From the NCBI GenBank assembly GCA_049724395.1, contig JAUGWO010000272.1:1-46274 (forward strand): a DNA stretch of 46,274 nt, read 5' to 3'. The translations under genes were made by a program, and so were the position numbers. Source of the DNA: Spongospora subterranea f. sp. subterranea (Eukaryota > Endomyxa: Phytomyxea > Phytomyxea > Plasmodiophorida). This document shows, piece after piece, positions 1 to 10,866 of this stretch. The notes beneath the pieces are model-generated. The model saw only the letters and a program-made list of their open reading frames with translations. It was not told the DNA's origin and ran no database searches. The stretch's first letter is position 1. The number at the start of each line of letters is the position of its first letter.

Positions 1-1918
1 GATGGCAAATAGCCGCTCGTCACTATACAATAAACCACTTTAAGCAGTGCGGGGGCGACCGAGTCCAGAACACTCAATATTGGCTGACCACGACCACGAC
101 CACGTTGTGCTTGACAATAAACTACCATTGTCTGTCTGTTGTATTAGTCAGGCAGCGCGAATCAATCAATACATTTGTCTGCCAATATCAACCATGGCCG
201 TTGCCTTATTCGTGACCTGGTAGCTCCTACGTGTTCTACCATTCCTAGAATTTCATGTCTGTTTCCAGGAAATCAGAGCTAGCCAGCCGAAATCCCCTCG
301 TATTTCGCATGAAATTGAAGGCGCCGCCTGTCGTTTTCCAACTTGGTTGTTATACAGATTAACAAACGATAGTCGATCATTATACTAGGACGTTCAGCAG
401 TTTTAGGATGGACATCAGCGTCGACCATGGAGACGTAGACGGTATTACAAAGCAGGGCCATTCCGGCGATCGTCGCGGCTCAATTATTGTCAGCCAGAAT
501 CTTCATCGAGATCGGTTATGGGTTCCTTGTTTTCAATGCTGTTTTACGTCTTCCGTGGTCGACGAATACGGTTATCGTTGGCAACGAACGGTAATCATAT
601 TCGCGAGAATTTATCGCCAGTTTGCCTTTTGTATCGCCTTGGCAGTGATTATCATCAGCCGACTAAGCCGTGATGGAAAACGCGCCGACGAATGGTGAGG
701 TATTTCACCGCTGCTCGGAAAATGATGGTTCGGCACTCAAGGACAGTTCGGTCGTCATGATGGATGGGCGTTCAGTTCACGACAATGTGGACCAGCACTG
801 ATCGACACCACGACTAGCACGTTCATGACCAAATTTACCATTGGCGACTACAGGAATGGCCAGGTGGCGATATTCTCTGGTGGAGGGATGCGTCATCGTG
901 CGCCTCTCGACCAGTTTCACTGGTTTCTCTGGATTGTCCCAGCTGGGGAATTCCACGATCGAAGTTCGGAGTTGAGATTGTTGAGATTTGTTTTGTGGCG
1001 CGAATGCAAACTGGCGAGTTGTCGCCGATACGATTTCGTCGAATCAGGCGAGTTCATCTTCAGATGTAAGGAACCAAATTCAGGCCCTCGGATCCGGCGA
1101 TTTCATGGTAAACTCAGTTGAGACGGCACCATTGTGAGACATTTGGTTGGGCTGCTGTTGGCTAAAGTGCATCGATTCCTGGGCCATGATCGTTCAGGGT
1201 GCGGGGTCTAACACATGGAACTGATCGCTGACGTGTCGGGCCATTGTTATCGTGAGGGCGTTGGTGGGATTCGTAATCCCCCTATGGGGTAAATTGGGGA
1301 ACAGATAGGGATCGAAAATAAATGATCAGATCGAAGCAGACAAACCCCAATAGCGGAATGGTGTCAACACAAGAACGACCCAACTCCAACCACCTTCATA
1401 GGATTTGGCGCTGGTTTTCAGGTCATCCAGTCAGGTTCTTAGCTGCATTCGCATTGGTTTGTTGTCGCGTCGGCCAAACTGAATTTACTGCTTCCGTTGC
1501 CTGTCGGCTGTATTTCTCCTGGTTGAAAACTGTTTGACGTCCTTGGCAGCGCATTTGTTGCCTAAATCAATCTTGTACTGGGTCTAATATCTCAGATGAA
1601 ATGCGATTTTCCAGTTCAGACCCAGCTGAGAACTGACAATGTGTGATCCGTTTGACACTCCCGTCAACAACAATCAAAACGATTCCGGGGAATAATGACG
1701 CGCGATTCGTCAGATGGCGATAGACCGACCACCTGGCGCAAATCCACGTCAATGGCGCATTTGTCGCCGACAAGGTTTCTGTTTGGCGATCATCGAGATA
1801 TCGGGGTATTGCGACAATCTCCGAGAATTTCATCCCCAACCTTTCGCACAACGGGATCGGAGTTGGTTGGCCCTGGTTCTTCCATTCTGGCGCCGCCTGT
1901 CATTGTTGGGTCTGAGGA
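1..1918. other. No supportable gene upstream of RtcB
   Basis: Several short open frames occur on both strands, for example + 408-698, + 825-1121 and - 1567-1851. None shows a recognisable domain, and they do not join through convincing short introns like those in neighbouring genes. The last few dozen bases presumably hold the RtcB promoter, but I see no TATA-like element there. An exon of an unrecognised gene cannot be excluded. Confidence 0.5.
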
Positions 1919-3555
1919 ATGGTTCGTCGCGAATACGAGGACGAGCTGAAATACCTGGTATTGGGTGAAGGTACCGGTGGTGTCGTCAATCGAATCCAGC
2001 CGGGTTTTGTGCCCAATATGCGCGTCCCTGGTATGTTTTTCGCCAACGACCAGATCCGCCCATTACTCCTCGACGAGGTTCGTAGCCAATCCGGTCCCGC
2101 CTCTCGGGGCGGATTCATTCCCGCGCTGCGTCAGATCGCCAACGTCGCGTCTTTACCCGGTATTGTGAAATACTCGATCGGGCTGCCGGATTGCCACGCC
2201 GGATACGGGTTCGCGATTGGGAACGTCGCCGCCATGGATATGGAGGACCCAGAGGCGGTCGTATCCCCAGGGGGCGTCGGGTTCGATATCTGTTGTGGTG
2301 TTCGCCTGATCAGGACCGGTCTGATGGCCGACGACATCGCCGACGACCTGGAGAAACTGACGGCCAAGATGTACGAGCTGATCCCGGTCGGCGTTGGACG
2401 GAAGAGCACGGTGACCCTAACTCGTCAAGATATGAACGAGATATTGACGAGGGGAATGGGTTGGGCGGTCGACAATGGATACGCGACTGAACTTGACCGG
2501 GAACATTGTGAGGAACGCGGGTGCGTCGCTGGAGCCGATCCTGATCGGGTATCGGACCGGGCCAAAGAACGGGGCGCCACCCAAGCTGGGACCTTGGGCG
2601 CCGGCAATCACTACGCTGAGATTCAGAAGGTGGAGCGGATTTACGACGAGGTGGCGGCGAAAGCCATGGGAATTGACCGGGTTGGACAAGTCTGTATCAT
2701 GATCCATTCTGGGTCGAGAGGATTAGGGCATCAGGTCTGTACAGATTATATCCAGATGATGAGGTCTAGTCGACCAAAATCAGATCTCAACGACCAACAG
2801 CTCATGTGCGCTCCGATCAAATCTGTGCAAGGGCAACGCTATTTGGTGAATAATTTCGTTCGTTTTTATTAGCCAAATCCCTTTGAATGAATGAGTTTAC
2901 TCGGCAAACTTTTTGATATCGCTTTCCGGAGGGGTGTCCACTGTTTGATTAAATTCTATATCAGGCGGCGTTGGCGGCGGCCAGTAATTTCGCATTCGTG
3001 AATCGCTCGGTGATGACGACAATGGTGCGGAAGGCGTTCCGGACCGTCCTTGATCGTCACGATCTTGACAGCACGGTTGTGTACGACGTGGCTCATAACA
3101 CGGCCAAGGAAGAGACGCACAGCGTTGGGGGCGAGAAGCGCCAGCTATTGGTGCACAGAAAAGGGGCGACCCGCGCCTTCCCACCTGGCCATCCCAGTAT
3201 CCCTCATGATTATCGCGAGATCGGCCAACCGGTTCTAGTGGGCGGGTCGATGGGGACAGCGTCCTACGTCCTAACAGGGACCCATCATGGAATGGCGACA
3301 ACATTCGGGAGCACTTGCCATGGAGCCGGTCGATGTTTGAGTCGGCATCAGGCTAGGACGTCCATAAAGTCCAAGGATACGCTGGCGGGGTTGAAAGCGC
3401 AAGGGATCGCAATCCGGGTCGGAAACCCGAAATTTGTCCAGGAAGAGGATGCCGCCTCGTATAAGAACGTGGATGAGGTCGTGGCGACATGTGAATCTGG
3501 AAAGATATCGTCGCGCTGCGTTCGACTGGTTCCATTGGCCGTGATTAAGGGATGA
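1919..3555 (+). CDS. RTCB: RNA-splicing ligase RtcB (tRNA ligase catalytic subunit)
   Basis: Two exons, 1919-2845 and 2965-3555, are joined in phase 0 across a 119-nt GT-AG intron. They give 505 residues, the same length as human RTCB as I recall it. The protein follows the family end to end: KPGFVPNM-like start (QPGFVPNMRVPG), GLPDCHAGYGFAIGN, SPGGVGFDICCGVRL with the metal-binding cysteine, GAGNHYAEIQ with the Asn-His nucleophile region, HSGSRGLGHQV, LVHRKGATRAFPP and the HGAGR segment holding the histidine that becomes guanylylated. It ends in AVIKG, as the human protein does. RtcB joins 2',3'-cyclic phosphate and 5'-OH RNA ends with GTP and Mn2+. It acts in tRNA splicing and, in animals, XBP1 mRNA splicing. 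The ATG at 1919 starts directly at the conserved N-terminus (YEDELKYL). Its cofactor archease follows on the same strand. Confidence 0.97.
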
Positions 3556-3623
3556 AAGTTCGGGCCGGGAAATATTTTCGCGCACCGTTGGGTAGTTCAT
3601 CATTATAAAGCTAATCCATATTG

Positions 3624-4179
3624 ATGATGGGTGGACCTAGTGAACGTCGATATGAATGTAGGAAGAGACCAATATGGAGAAAGGGTTCGCTGACACAATC
3701 ATCAGATTTGCCACATCCGGCCGATATTCAATTCCATTCCTGGGGCAGAAATCGAACCGAGGCGTTCGAGAACATGGCCGTTTGCATGTTTTCCTACATG
3801 ACAGATATCAATACCGTGTCGATTAACGACGAATCCACTTATGAGTTCGAGGCACTCGATGACAAACAGGGACCGAGGTGTTTCCTGACAGTCTGTTTAG
3901 GTGTGTGGAGATGATGAGATGGATTTACTGTATAAGTATCTGGATGAGTTGCTGTTCCGATTCTCGGTCGGAGCCCAGATCGTGTGCAAAGAGGTCCAGA
4001 TCCTGAAATGGGACACGACCGACGATGAGACCCAGCGTATACGGGCAAGGGCAAAAGGCGAACCGTTCGCCCTCGATAAGCATCCGCAAGGGACAGAGAT
4101 TAAAGCTATTACGCTAGCCAGTATGAAGATTACGACCAGTGATGACCGAACAGACGCGTATGTCATAGTCGATATCTAG
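3624..4179 (+). CDS. ZBTB8OS: Archease, activator of the RtcB tRNA ligase
   Basis: Exon 1 (about 3624-3657) and exon 2 (from 3706) are joined over a 48-nt GT-AG intron. This restores the family motif YEYLPHPADIQFHSWG, where human has YEYLDHTADVQLHAWG. Exon 2 continues through EAFENMAVCMFSYMTD. The last exon (from 3901) reads GDDEMDLLYKYLDELLFRFS and later FALDKHPQGTEIKAIT, and ends in VIVDI, as human archease does (VIIDI). The HPQGTE(V/I)KAIT stretch and the acidic residue of the HxAD motif, both used in metal binding, are present. Archease speeds RtcB guanylylation and allows multiple turnovers. The start lies 68 bp after the RtcB stop. The exon 2/3 junction is uncertain: no GT donor gives the right phase. 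A GC donor at 3852 would remove 49 nt and give ...YEFE-VCGDDEM..., matching the family. The first exon is short and the ATG is a best guess. Confidence 0.93.
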
Positions 4180-5170
4180 CCGAATAAATCGGATTAGAAT
4201 AGCGAGAACATTAGTTGGGTTAGTGTTGATCATGTGCAGATCGATAAAGCGTAAGTGAAAGTGGAGCCTGATGCCATTTGAAATATATCGGTACGACAAT
4301 GGCAAAATTGCTCGACATACAACGACAAACGCTACCGCGAAATCCAAACAACGACATCTTCCGAACACAAGATAAGGAAGGAATCTGGGAATGAAACACC
4401 TGGATTTATCGCCAGCTATTAGGCGATTCACCATTGTCGATAGTCTGATCAACGCTGGTCGACGAGTACGATATGAGGGTGAATTGTGATTGTATAAACA
4501 ACCAGTGACTTTACTGAATTTTTAGTACAGTGATTTCGAAGATGAGATCGGACTTTGGGGGGATTTTGAATCCTGGATGACCATCCGCCCCATATGCGTA
4601 CTGCCATGGGATCGATAGGCGCGCCTTCTCACCTAACTCCATAGACGCGACGCCATCTTCCCATCTGCATTATTACCAGAACCGAGAAGAATGATATTTA
4701 ATATTAGATATGCAACAAATCAATGAAACATTGACAAAAAATATATTCACTGCCACGAAAATGGAATCTTGTAATTGAAAAATGCAGAACCAGAAAGATA
4801 ATTAACTATTATTAAAAACGTCGCGATACGCTGATATGAGGTGATGTACAACTAACCCTGGAACAACACCCCCAACACCGCATTCATAAGTAAACGGCTG
4901 AGGGCCACTCTTTGCCGGAAACAAAAATCCCTGAAATGCAGTTAATTTTGGGGACTAGGCCAGTGATTTCTGCAAATCCAAGCGCACAGTTGGCTGGTGT
5001 GTGCTCCAGATCCCTTTCCGCTCCTGGGCCAGGTATAAATCGGCGGCGACCGTCACCTTCTGATGCTTCGTCGGACGTGGTCCGGAGCCGGCGATTAATA
5101 TTTCCTTGGCGTAGGTGGTCATCGTTGATGTAAAATGAGGAAATCGGACGATGAGAATGACCAGTGATTG
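4180..5170. other. Intergenic stretch without recognised genes
   Basis: Open frames here are short (for example - 4884-5207 and - 4114-4452), overlap archease or the adjacent minisatellite, and show no domain. An AT-rich patch lies at about 4690-4830. I see no RNA gene or mobile element. Confidence 0.5.
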
Positions 5171-5351
5171 TCGTAACCATGGGCTGCGCTATACGGTGAA
5201 AGGGCAATGACTGCCGTAACCATGGGCTGCGCTATACGGTGAAAGGGCAATGACTGCCGTAACCATGGGCTGCGCTATACGGTGAAAGGGCAATGACTGC
5301 CGTAACCATGGGCTGCGCTATACGGTGAAAGGGCAATGACTGCCGTAACCG
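5171..5351. repeat. 43-bp minisatellite, about 4 copies
   Basis: A unit beginning CGTAACCATGGGCTGCGCTA recurs with the core CATGGG at 5178, 5221, 5264 and 5307, an exact 43-bp spacing, followed by a partial fifth unit. After the first copy, which differs slightly at its left edge, the units look identical, so the array is probably young. It lies between genes. Each unit contains the palindrome CCATGG. Confidence 0.95.
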
Positions 5352-5438
5352 GTGACCCCTCGCAGTTTGCTGACGCCGTAACACCGGATTGTTTGGCCAC
5401 GTTTCGTTTCCGGGGGCGGCTTCAAACAGACCGCCTGT

Positions 5439-5944
5439 TTACAGTGTGGGTGGCGCTGGTTGCATGGTATAATGAATACCTGGCACTCGGATCATCCGTT
5501 GCAGCTTGATCTTCAAGGACCGCAACATTTCCATACTAAATATGCCTTGACGAACGCAAACGATGAGCGCGATTGTCAGAAGCAATACGTTCGGCCTACC
5601 ACTGCAGGATGAGGTCGTTAAGAGTGTGGAGCGCCACCTCACAATGCGCCAAGAATCGTGCGCCCAGGAGCGTCGATTCTTCCGCAATACGCGCCGGATT
5701 CTTCCGGGCGGCCGCGTACTCGCCTTCAATCCACTCGCGGAGCAATGCCCGACACGCGCGATCGGCGTCGTGGTGAAGCCATTCCACCTTGAGCCCTATC
5801 GGCCGCGATACAGCGCATTAGCCTTGTATATGTCCTGTCAAACGAAATGGGTCTTGGGGCGAGATTGCAAGGTACGAGGACAGTAGCACGCTCGATTATA
5901 AAATAAAGCTGACGACGAGGAACGCCCCAGTCGCCATGCCACAA
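5439..5944 (-). CDS. Unidentified possible coding region, left arm of inverted repeat
   Basis: Overlapping - strand frames (5944-5726, 5787-5596, 5729-5439) have coding-like character, for example the Ala/Arg/Glu-rich stretch EYAAARKNPARIAEESTLLG and a hydrophobic LLLTIALIVCVRQGIF. They would need introns or frame changes to join, and I could not place these confidently. The first residues (RRQLYFIIERA) resemble the start of the head-to-head + strand frame at 5936 (RRQLQSIIERA), because both lie in the arms of the inverted repeat. No family is recognised. It may be a decayed inverted copy of the neighbouring frame. Confidence 0.25.
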
Positions 5945-6031
5945 CCACGAATCCTCATCTTATCTCGTCGTCAGCTTCAGTCTATAATCGAGCGTGCTTT
6001 CAACTGTTCTCGTACCTTGCAATCTCTCTTC
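5860..6031. repeat. Imperfect inverted repeat, two arms of about 60-70 bp
   Basis: The left arm (about 5860-5921) reads GAGATTGCAAGGTACGAG, then GCACGCTCGATTATA, then GCTGACGACGAG. The right arm (about 5963-6031) carries the reverse complements in mirrored order (CTCGTCGTCAGC, TATAATCGAGCGTGC, CTCGTACCTTGCAATCTC). The arms differ by a few substitutions and a small gap and enclose a spacer of about 40 bp. The structure could extrude as a hairpin. Similar peptide starts on both sides suggest an inverted duplication of an exon rather than a transposon terminus. Confidence 0.88.
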
Positions 6032-6382
6032 AGGGATCGGCACCGATCTCCCCCCAGCGCCTCCTCTGTCGTCGTCAATGACCGCGCCGCCTCATCATCG
6101 CTGGTCGTTTATAATCTCCCCCTGCATCAAGGGTTGCGCTTGGTCATGACAGTATCGCCTCCTGGCCAACAACAAGTCCAGGACGAGGAAGGATGCCTTC
6201 ATCGTCTTGCCGAACTGGATTCGCATTGTGATTATCTGGATTTCATACCGCCAGAGATGTTGAGTGGAAAACATCAAACGACAAGCATGGATTGTGCAGG
6301 AGTGAGAGTGCGGTTGACGAATATCGATTACGAATCCCGCCGGCTCTTAAAAATAAAGACCATGGTCAGTATCGGAGGGTGA
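5936..6382 (+). CDS. Hypothetical protein, right of the inverted repeat
   Basis: A single open frame of 148 residues starts in the loop of the inverted repeat, runs through its right arm and continues about 350 bp beyond it (LDFIPPEMLSGK, VRVRLTNIDYESRR). No signal peptide or membrane segment is seen and no family is recognised. Its length without a stop in a genome with short introns makes coding plausible but not certain. Confidence 0.35.
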   Translation: MPQPRILILSRRQLQSIIERAFNCSRTLQSLFRDRHRSPPSASSVVVNDRAASSSLVVYNLPLHQGLRLVMTVSPPGQQQVQDEEGCLHRLAELDSHCDYLDFIPPEMLSGKHQTTSMDCAGVRVRLTNIDYESRRLLKIKTMVSIGG

Positions 6383-7052
6383 AGCCTGAGGAGGATCCAA
6401 TTGGACCAAGTTCATCTTACTGATTCAATTGGGGATTATCCATTTAGTGCTAGAGCAAATGAAGGAAGAAGGATGGCCGCAAAAAAGCTTTGTGGAAAAC
6501 GATGTTCGCGAAGGAGTTTTTTTCTGGAGCGATAGGTTCCCAGCTCGAACAATATCAGACTATTGTCGTCGACTTCGAACGAAGCAGTTTCGCCGCGTGT
6601 TTCCATGCAATACAATACTCCAATTTCACTTGCGAAAATCAAAACGTGTTCCAATCTCGCTGCTGTTGCTCTAAAAAACTGCTTCAAATTCACGAAAGTA
6701 CATCGGACCGGACGGGATAAACTCGTTGAAGTCCTGCACCAAATCTGTCACTGCACATGGATCTGATGACAGATGTCGATTTCGCGCTTGTCCCGGCAAG
6801 ATAGGAAAGCAATTCAGGTCGAAAACCATAATCACCGATCCGCTATCTCGAACTGTTATTCCCTTAAATCAGACGCTAGATCAATAACGTCGGTCATTGA
6901 CAAATCACATTGTCTGTGGCGATATTTAGTCCGGGTCCATACGAATTTAGCGTAGGGGTTTAGCATATAGGCCATAGATACAGTTCACATTCTCACTAAA
7001 AATGCGACATTATCCACATAATCGTATCAACACGATTGGGCGTTGAAGAACT
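6383..7052. other. Unassigned stretch before COG5
   Basis: Short frames occur on both strands around 6430-6770, including - 6693-6436 with a Leu/Glu/Phe-rich peptide. No family is recognised and no splice pattern stands out. The promoter of the gene starting near 7053 should lie at the right end. Confidence 0.4.
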
Positions 7053-10000
7053 ATGATTGACAGAGCCGAGGGATCGGCTAGCGATTCTAGCGAGGACGAA
7101 TTAGGTCTGGCTGGCCCCACGTTAGATAAACGCCAGACGTCCGGATTGGAGTACACGAGCCATGATGAATTGGTCAAGGCATGGTCTGATGACGGTAATT
7201 CGCCAATCGTATCGCAGTTTCTTTCCATTGTCCACACTTCGAAAGCCTCTCTGTGTTCAGACTGAATTCGTGGGATTGGTCATATTTTCAATGCGCCACA
7301 ACCTTTCTGTTCCTAAGTCGTTTGGACATTTAAACAGTACACTGAAGCCATCATTTTGGTAGATGCACTGCGTGTATTCTTAGATGACGACTTCGATTCA
7401 GACCAGTTCCTGACGGGTCTACAATTACACGGCATCAGTAAGTTGCAAGATAAACTAAACGCGGCGCTCGCCACTCTTGATCATTATATTCAGCACAAGG
7501 TTGGACATTGTGAACGGCCATCTGCTCCTGCCCTGACGCCTGCGATAGGTTTCTGATCATCACGAGGATTTATTACGGCAATCCACCCAGGTCTGTAGTC
7601 AGTATTGGCACCAGCGCTAACGATTTGCTGAGGACCCCTAGATATCTGCTGTTGAACACGATGCCAATGCGCTGTTGGCCGACGCAGCTGCATTGCAGTC
7701 GTCCTATAATGCTGTCTATGATGCAATTATGGATCCTTTCACCAAAATGAAGGAGCTAATTAAGGAGACCCAACACGCCCAGGTTCTCACCGATCAAATC
7801 CGCGATCGTTCTGACCTGTTTTCAACGGTAGGAATGCGCAGAGCTACTCAGAAATGTCCTACGTTTTGTTCAGCTGATCAATAAGTCAAAGGCCATTTCG
7901 TCTTCCGACAAGGTCCCCTATTCCTCTCTGGCAATATCGCACATCAACGTTCATTCATGACTTTTAGGAACCTGCGCGATACGCTCTTGTTTTGTCTGAA
8001 ATTTCTGAAGTTGCCGAATCTAATGGACTCATTCATGTTAATTCGCTTCGCTCCAACCTAAACTGGGTACAACAAGAAACGGCAAATGTGAAATTGCAGG
8101 TACGGGGAACTCTTTTCACAAGAAATGCGATGTCAACTTTGCGTTCAGGCCGAAGCCAGTCTGAAAGCAGCGATAGTTACAAGTACTCATGTGGACATTG
8201 GCGCCGCCCTTCAGGTACGAGACGACAGCATTGTTTATAGGCCAACAAGTAAACAAAATAACTAACTTAGGTTGCTTTTAATCTGGGCACACTCCCCGCT
8301 GTAGTCGCTGCCGTTATCCAGGACCTTCTTTCTGATTTCTCTGATGAGGTCTCTCAGTTGTTCGATCTGAACAAGATCCTTAGCCCGTTGCCAGCTGATA
8401 TGAAAAAGGTTGCCAGCATGTTAATTCGCTTCCTATAATATTTGATTGGATGCATTTCGAGCCAGAATTTCCAGGATCCTGCTGAAAGAGGACAGCAAAT
8501 CCGAGCAGCTGTTTGGCGCCGAATAGAAACTGTACATCTCTGAGATTATCGTGAAGTTTACCGCTAAGAGCGAATTGTTCAGGTTCTCAATTCACTTCTT
8601 GAATGCGTCAGCCGCATGCATGCATTACACTCCGTTTTGCAGAAGAAAACTGATCCGATCGTTCGTAAATCGTTCATGGAGCTTGTTCAAGGAGGCATAT
8701 CGTTTATGGAAGATACTGCTCAAGATGTCTACAAGATTTTCAGAAAATCACTTGACAATTTTTCAGGTTTGTTCAGTCCGATAACCGGTATGCGATATTA
8801 ACCTCGTTTCAGCATTGTCTAAATTGGTATCGGAAGCCCTTACAAGTGAATACCCTCGTCTTTTCGACCTATGTGAATCGTGTTGGCAGCGTGGTTTAGG
8901 GCGAGTACTGCCCCCCGAATCTCGGCTGCATTTGTTCGATACTATCCAGACGTTCCAAAACGAATTTATTAGCAGTCAACTTGAACGCATTCAGGTGTCT
9001 ATCTTCCTTTCAAAGGTTTAATTGGTGTTAAGGATGTTTAGGGTCCAGTCGCATTGATGTTCCCTGGGCATTTGTCTCCAGCGGTTGCTCCTGTTCCAAC
9101 AATCACAGACATGTCAACGATGTTTTCCAATGTATTGGATACACTTTCCTCCCTGGAATCGTAAGAAGAACTTGCGGTATACAGCTCTTTTTTTACGATT
9201 TGTTTAGGCGCACAGAACTCCAGCGTCCAATGTTGAAGGGTTTGAACGGTACAGTCTGTGTCTGCGTCTCGAAATGCGAAGGTCGGTTTTCAACTTCCAA
9301 AGTCATTGCGCAACCATTTACCGTACTGCAGCTTTGGCCGGCAATCTAACATCCATGTCTCCATTATTATGGGATGTAAATACGTTTGACCGGCTAAATT
9401 CAATATTCACTATAGCTGGTTAGCCGTTGGAAATGTTAAACAAGTCTCGGCTAATCATCGTCCTTGTAATTTTTCAGGATTTTTGGATCAAATTCTGACC
9501 GCCATTGCTCAATCCAGGCATACACGCTGTCAATCAATACCGGCATCTCTTGCTGCACCAATCTTGCTTCCTGGGCGACGCGCTGTACATGCTCTCAAAC
9601 GCCAGATCATCGCTCCTATCTTCACGTTGACGTTGAACACTCTCGAGGCGTCTCTCGATAAGTCTGATATCTCATCTGTGATTCAGGCAGAACTGAATAG
9701 GAATACTTCTTTTCTGAAGCGTATTGTTTCCAAACCTCCTCTTGCGCGATTTTTTCTCAAAGAATTTGTATCTCAAGTAAGCTCTGTTACCAGGAAACAG
9801 CATAAAGCATGATCTTTTTGCCAGTTAGAAACAATGGTTATTTACCGATGTGCTGCGGTTCTATCGTCAGGGTTTGCCAGACCCAGTATCATTGAGAAGG
9901 TTTTGGAAGATATTACTTCTGCTGGCTCTGTCATCGCCTCCTATTCGAAGCTCACGGATTCGGTCAGACCATGATTCTAACTTTGTTGCTTTATCTCTCA

Positions 10001-10418
10001 CAATATTAACATGTTTCAGGTTGCACCCAGAACGCAGCAGCAGCAGCAGCCGCTTAACAAATTTGTTCAGTTCACATCGTGGCTTAGTGGGCCGCATTGG
10101 CGTCCATGTACTGAATCTGAATTCACTTGCATCCCGAAGTTCGTAATCGTCTCGGTGTCTATCAGTAGATCAAAAGGTATTATGCTTTGCTGTCTCTGCA
10201 ATGTCACGAATTGTGATACGGTTTCAGGGCTGATATCGGTTTGTGACCTTTTGTGTCTGGATACGATGGGTTTATTTCACTGGATGCTAGCTCATAACGA
10301 GGAAAATGCACTTCGTTTGTGTGAGAATAAGGTCATTCCATTTTTATCACCTGGTGACGAAACTGACCAAACAATTATTGACTATATTTCCCACTTAATA
10401 AACAATCAGCAGCAGTAA
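7053..10418 (+). CDS. COG5: Conserved oligomeric Golgi complex subunit 5
   Basis: Many exons with mostly 45-60-nt introns reproduce COG5 in order. Exons I could place are 7363-7499 (FLDDDFDSDQFL, human FLNEDFDVKTYT), 7549-7590 (DHHEDLLRQST, human RHEDLLAQAT), 7642-7782, 7832-7912 (ELLRNVLRFVQLINKSK), 7968-8099, 8149-8214, 8271-8408 (VAFNLGTL, human VFYNLGTL), 8466-8531, 8583-8766 (LHSVLQKKTDPI), 8813-8994 (ALTSEYPRLFDL, human AFEGEYPKLLRL), 9042-9160 and one from 9208. Further exons follow around 9480-9780 and 9829-9970, with a terminal exon from about 10230 ending in a TAA at 10416-10418. COG5 belongs to lobe B of the COG tether, which captures intra-Golgi retrograde vesicles. The first exon is uncertain: 7053-7194 joins in phase through a GT at 7195, but the intron would be 168 nt. 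Exons in 9240-9480 and near 10140-10230 are also unresolved. Confidence 0.93.
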
Positions 10419-10866
10419 CCAGTGAATATGCCAATTGCTTCAACGAAAATTCCTTGGCAAGGTCAATAGCGCTTTTCCGGTCACGGCCTCAATGCTATTC
10501 CGTTCTGCTTTAAGTCGGCTTTATTCATGTACGCTAAATGTTCAATCTAGATTCAAAAACAGAAAACTTTCAGAATAAATTTTGTTTACAGTATTATAAC
10601 CTGATCGGCCCGGTGGTTCGTCGATCGCCTGACACGTCCGAGGTCTTGACAACAGCGATCTCGGTTACTGGGCACGGAAATCCAACAGAACGATTTTGAA
10701 GCGAAAAAGTGGGTCAGGTTCTTTTTTAGTGAAACCTGTGGTTGCAGCAGTAAACCCAAACAGAGAATTATCGAGGACTATAAAGACGACTGTTTTACAA
10801 ATATGGTTAGGCTCTCAACGGTTTGCCGGCTAAAAATTTTGCAAGAAGATGACCCCAGTATTGTAA

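Noticed and set aside
408-698. Open frame of 96 residues with a hydrophobic end
   Set aside because: No domain, no supporting splice pattern, and overlapping frames of similar length on the other strand.
7600-7641. Apparent frameshift in COG5
   Set aside because: A 51-nt GT-AG intron at 7591-7641 joins HEDLLRQSTQ to ISAVEHDANALL in frame, so no shift is needed.
7783-7831. Coding continuation of COG5 exon 7642 through a further 15 codons
   Set aside because: Splicing at 7783/7832 gives ELLRNVLRFVQLINKSK, which matches the family. The read-through peptide does not.
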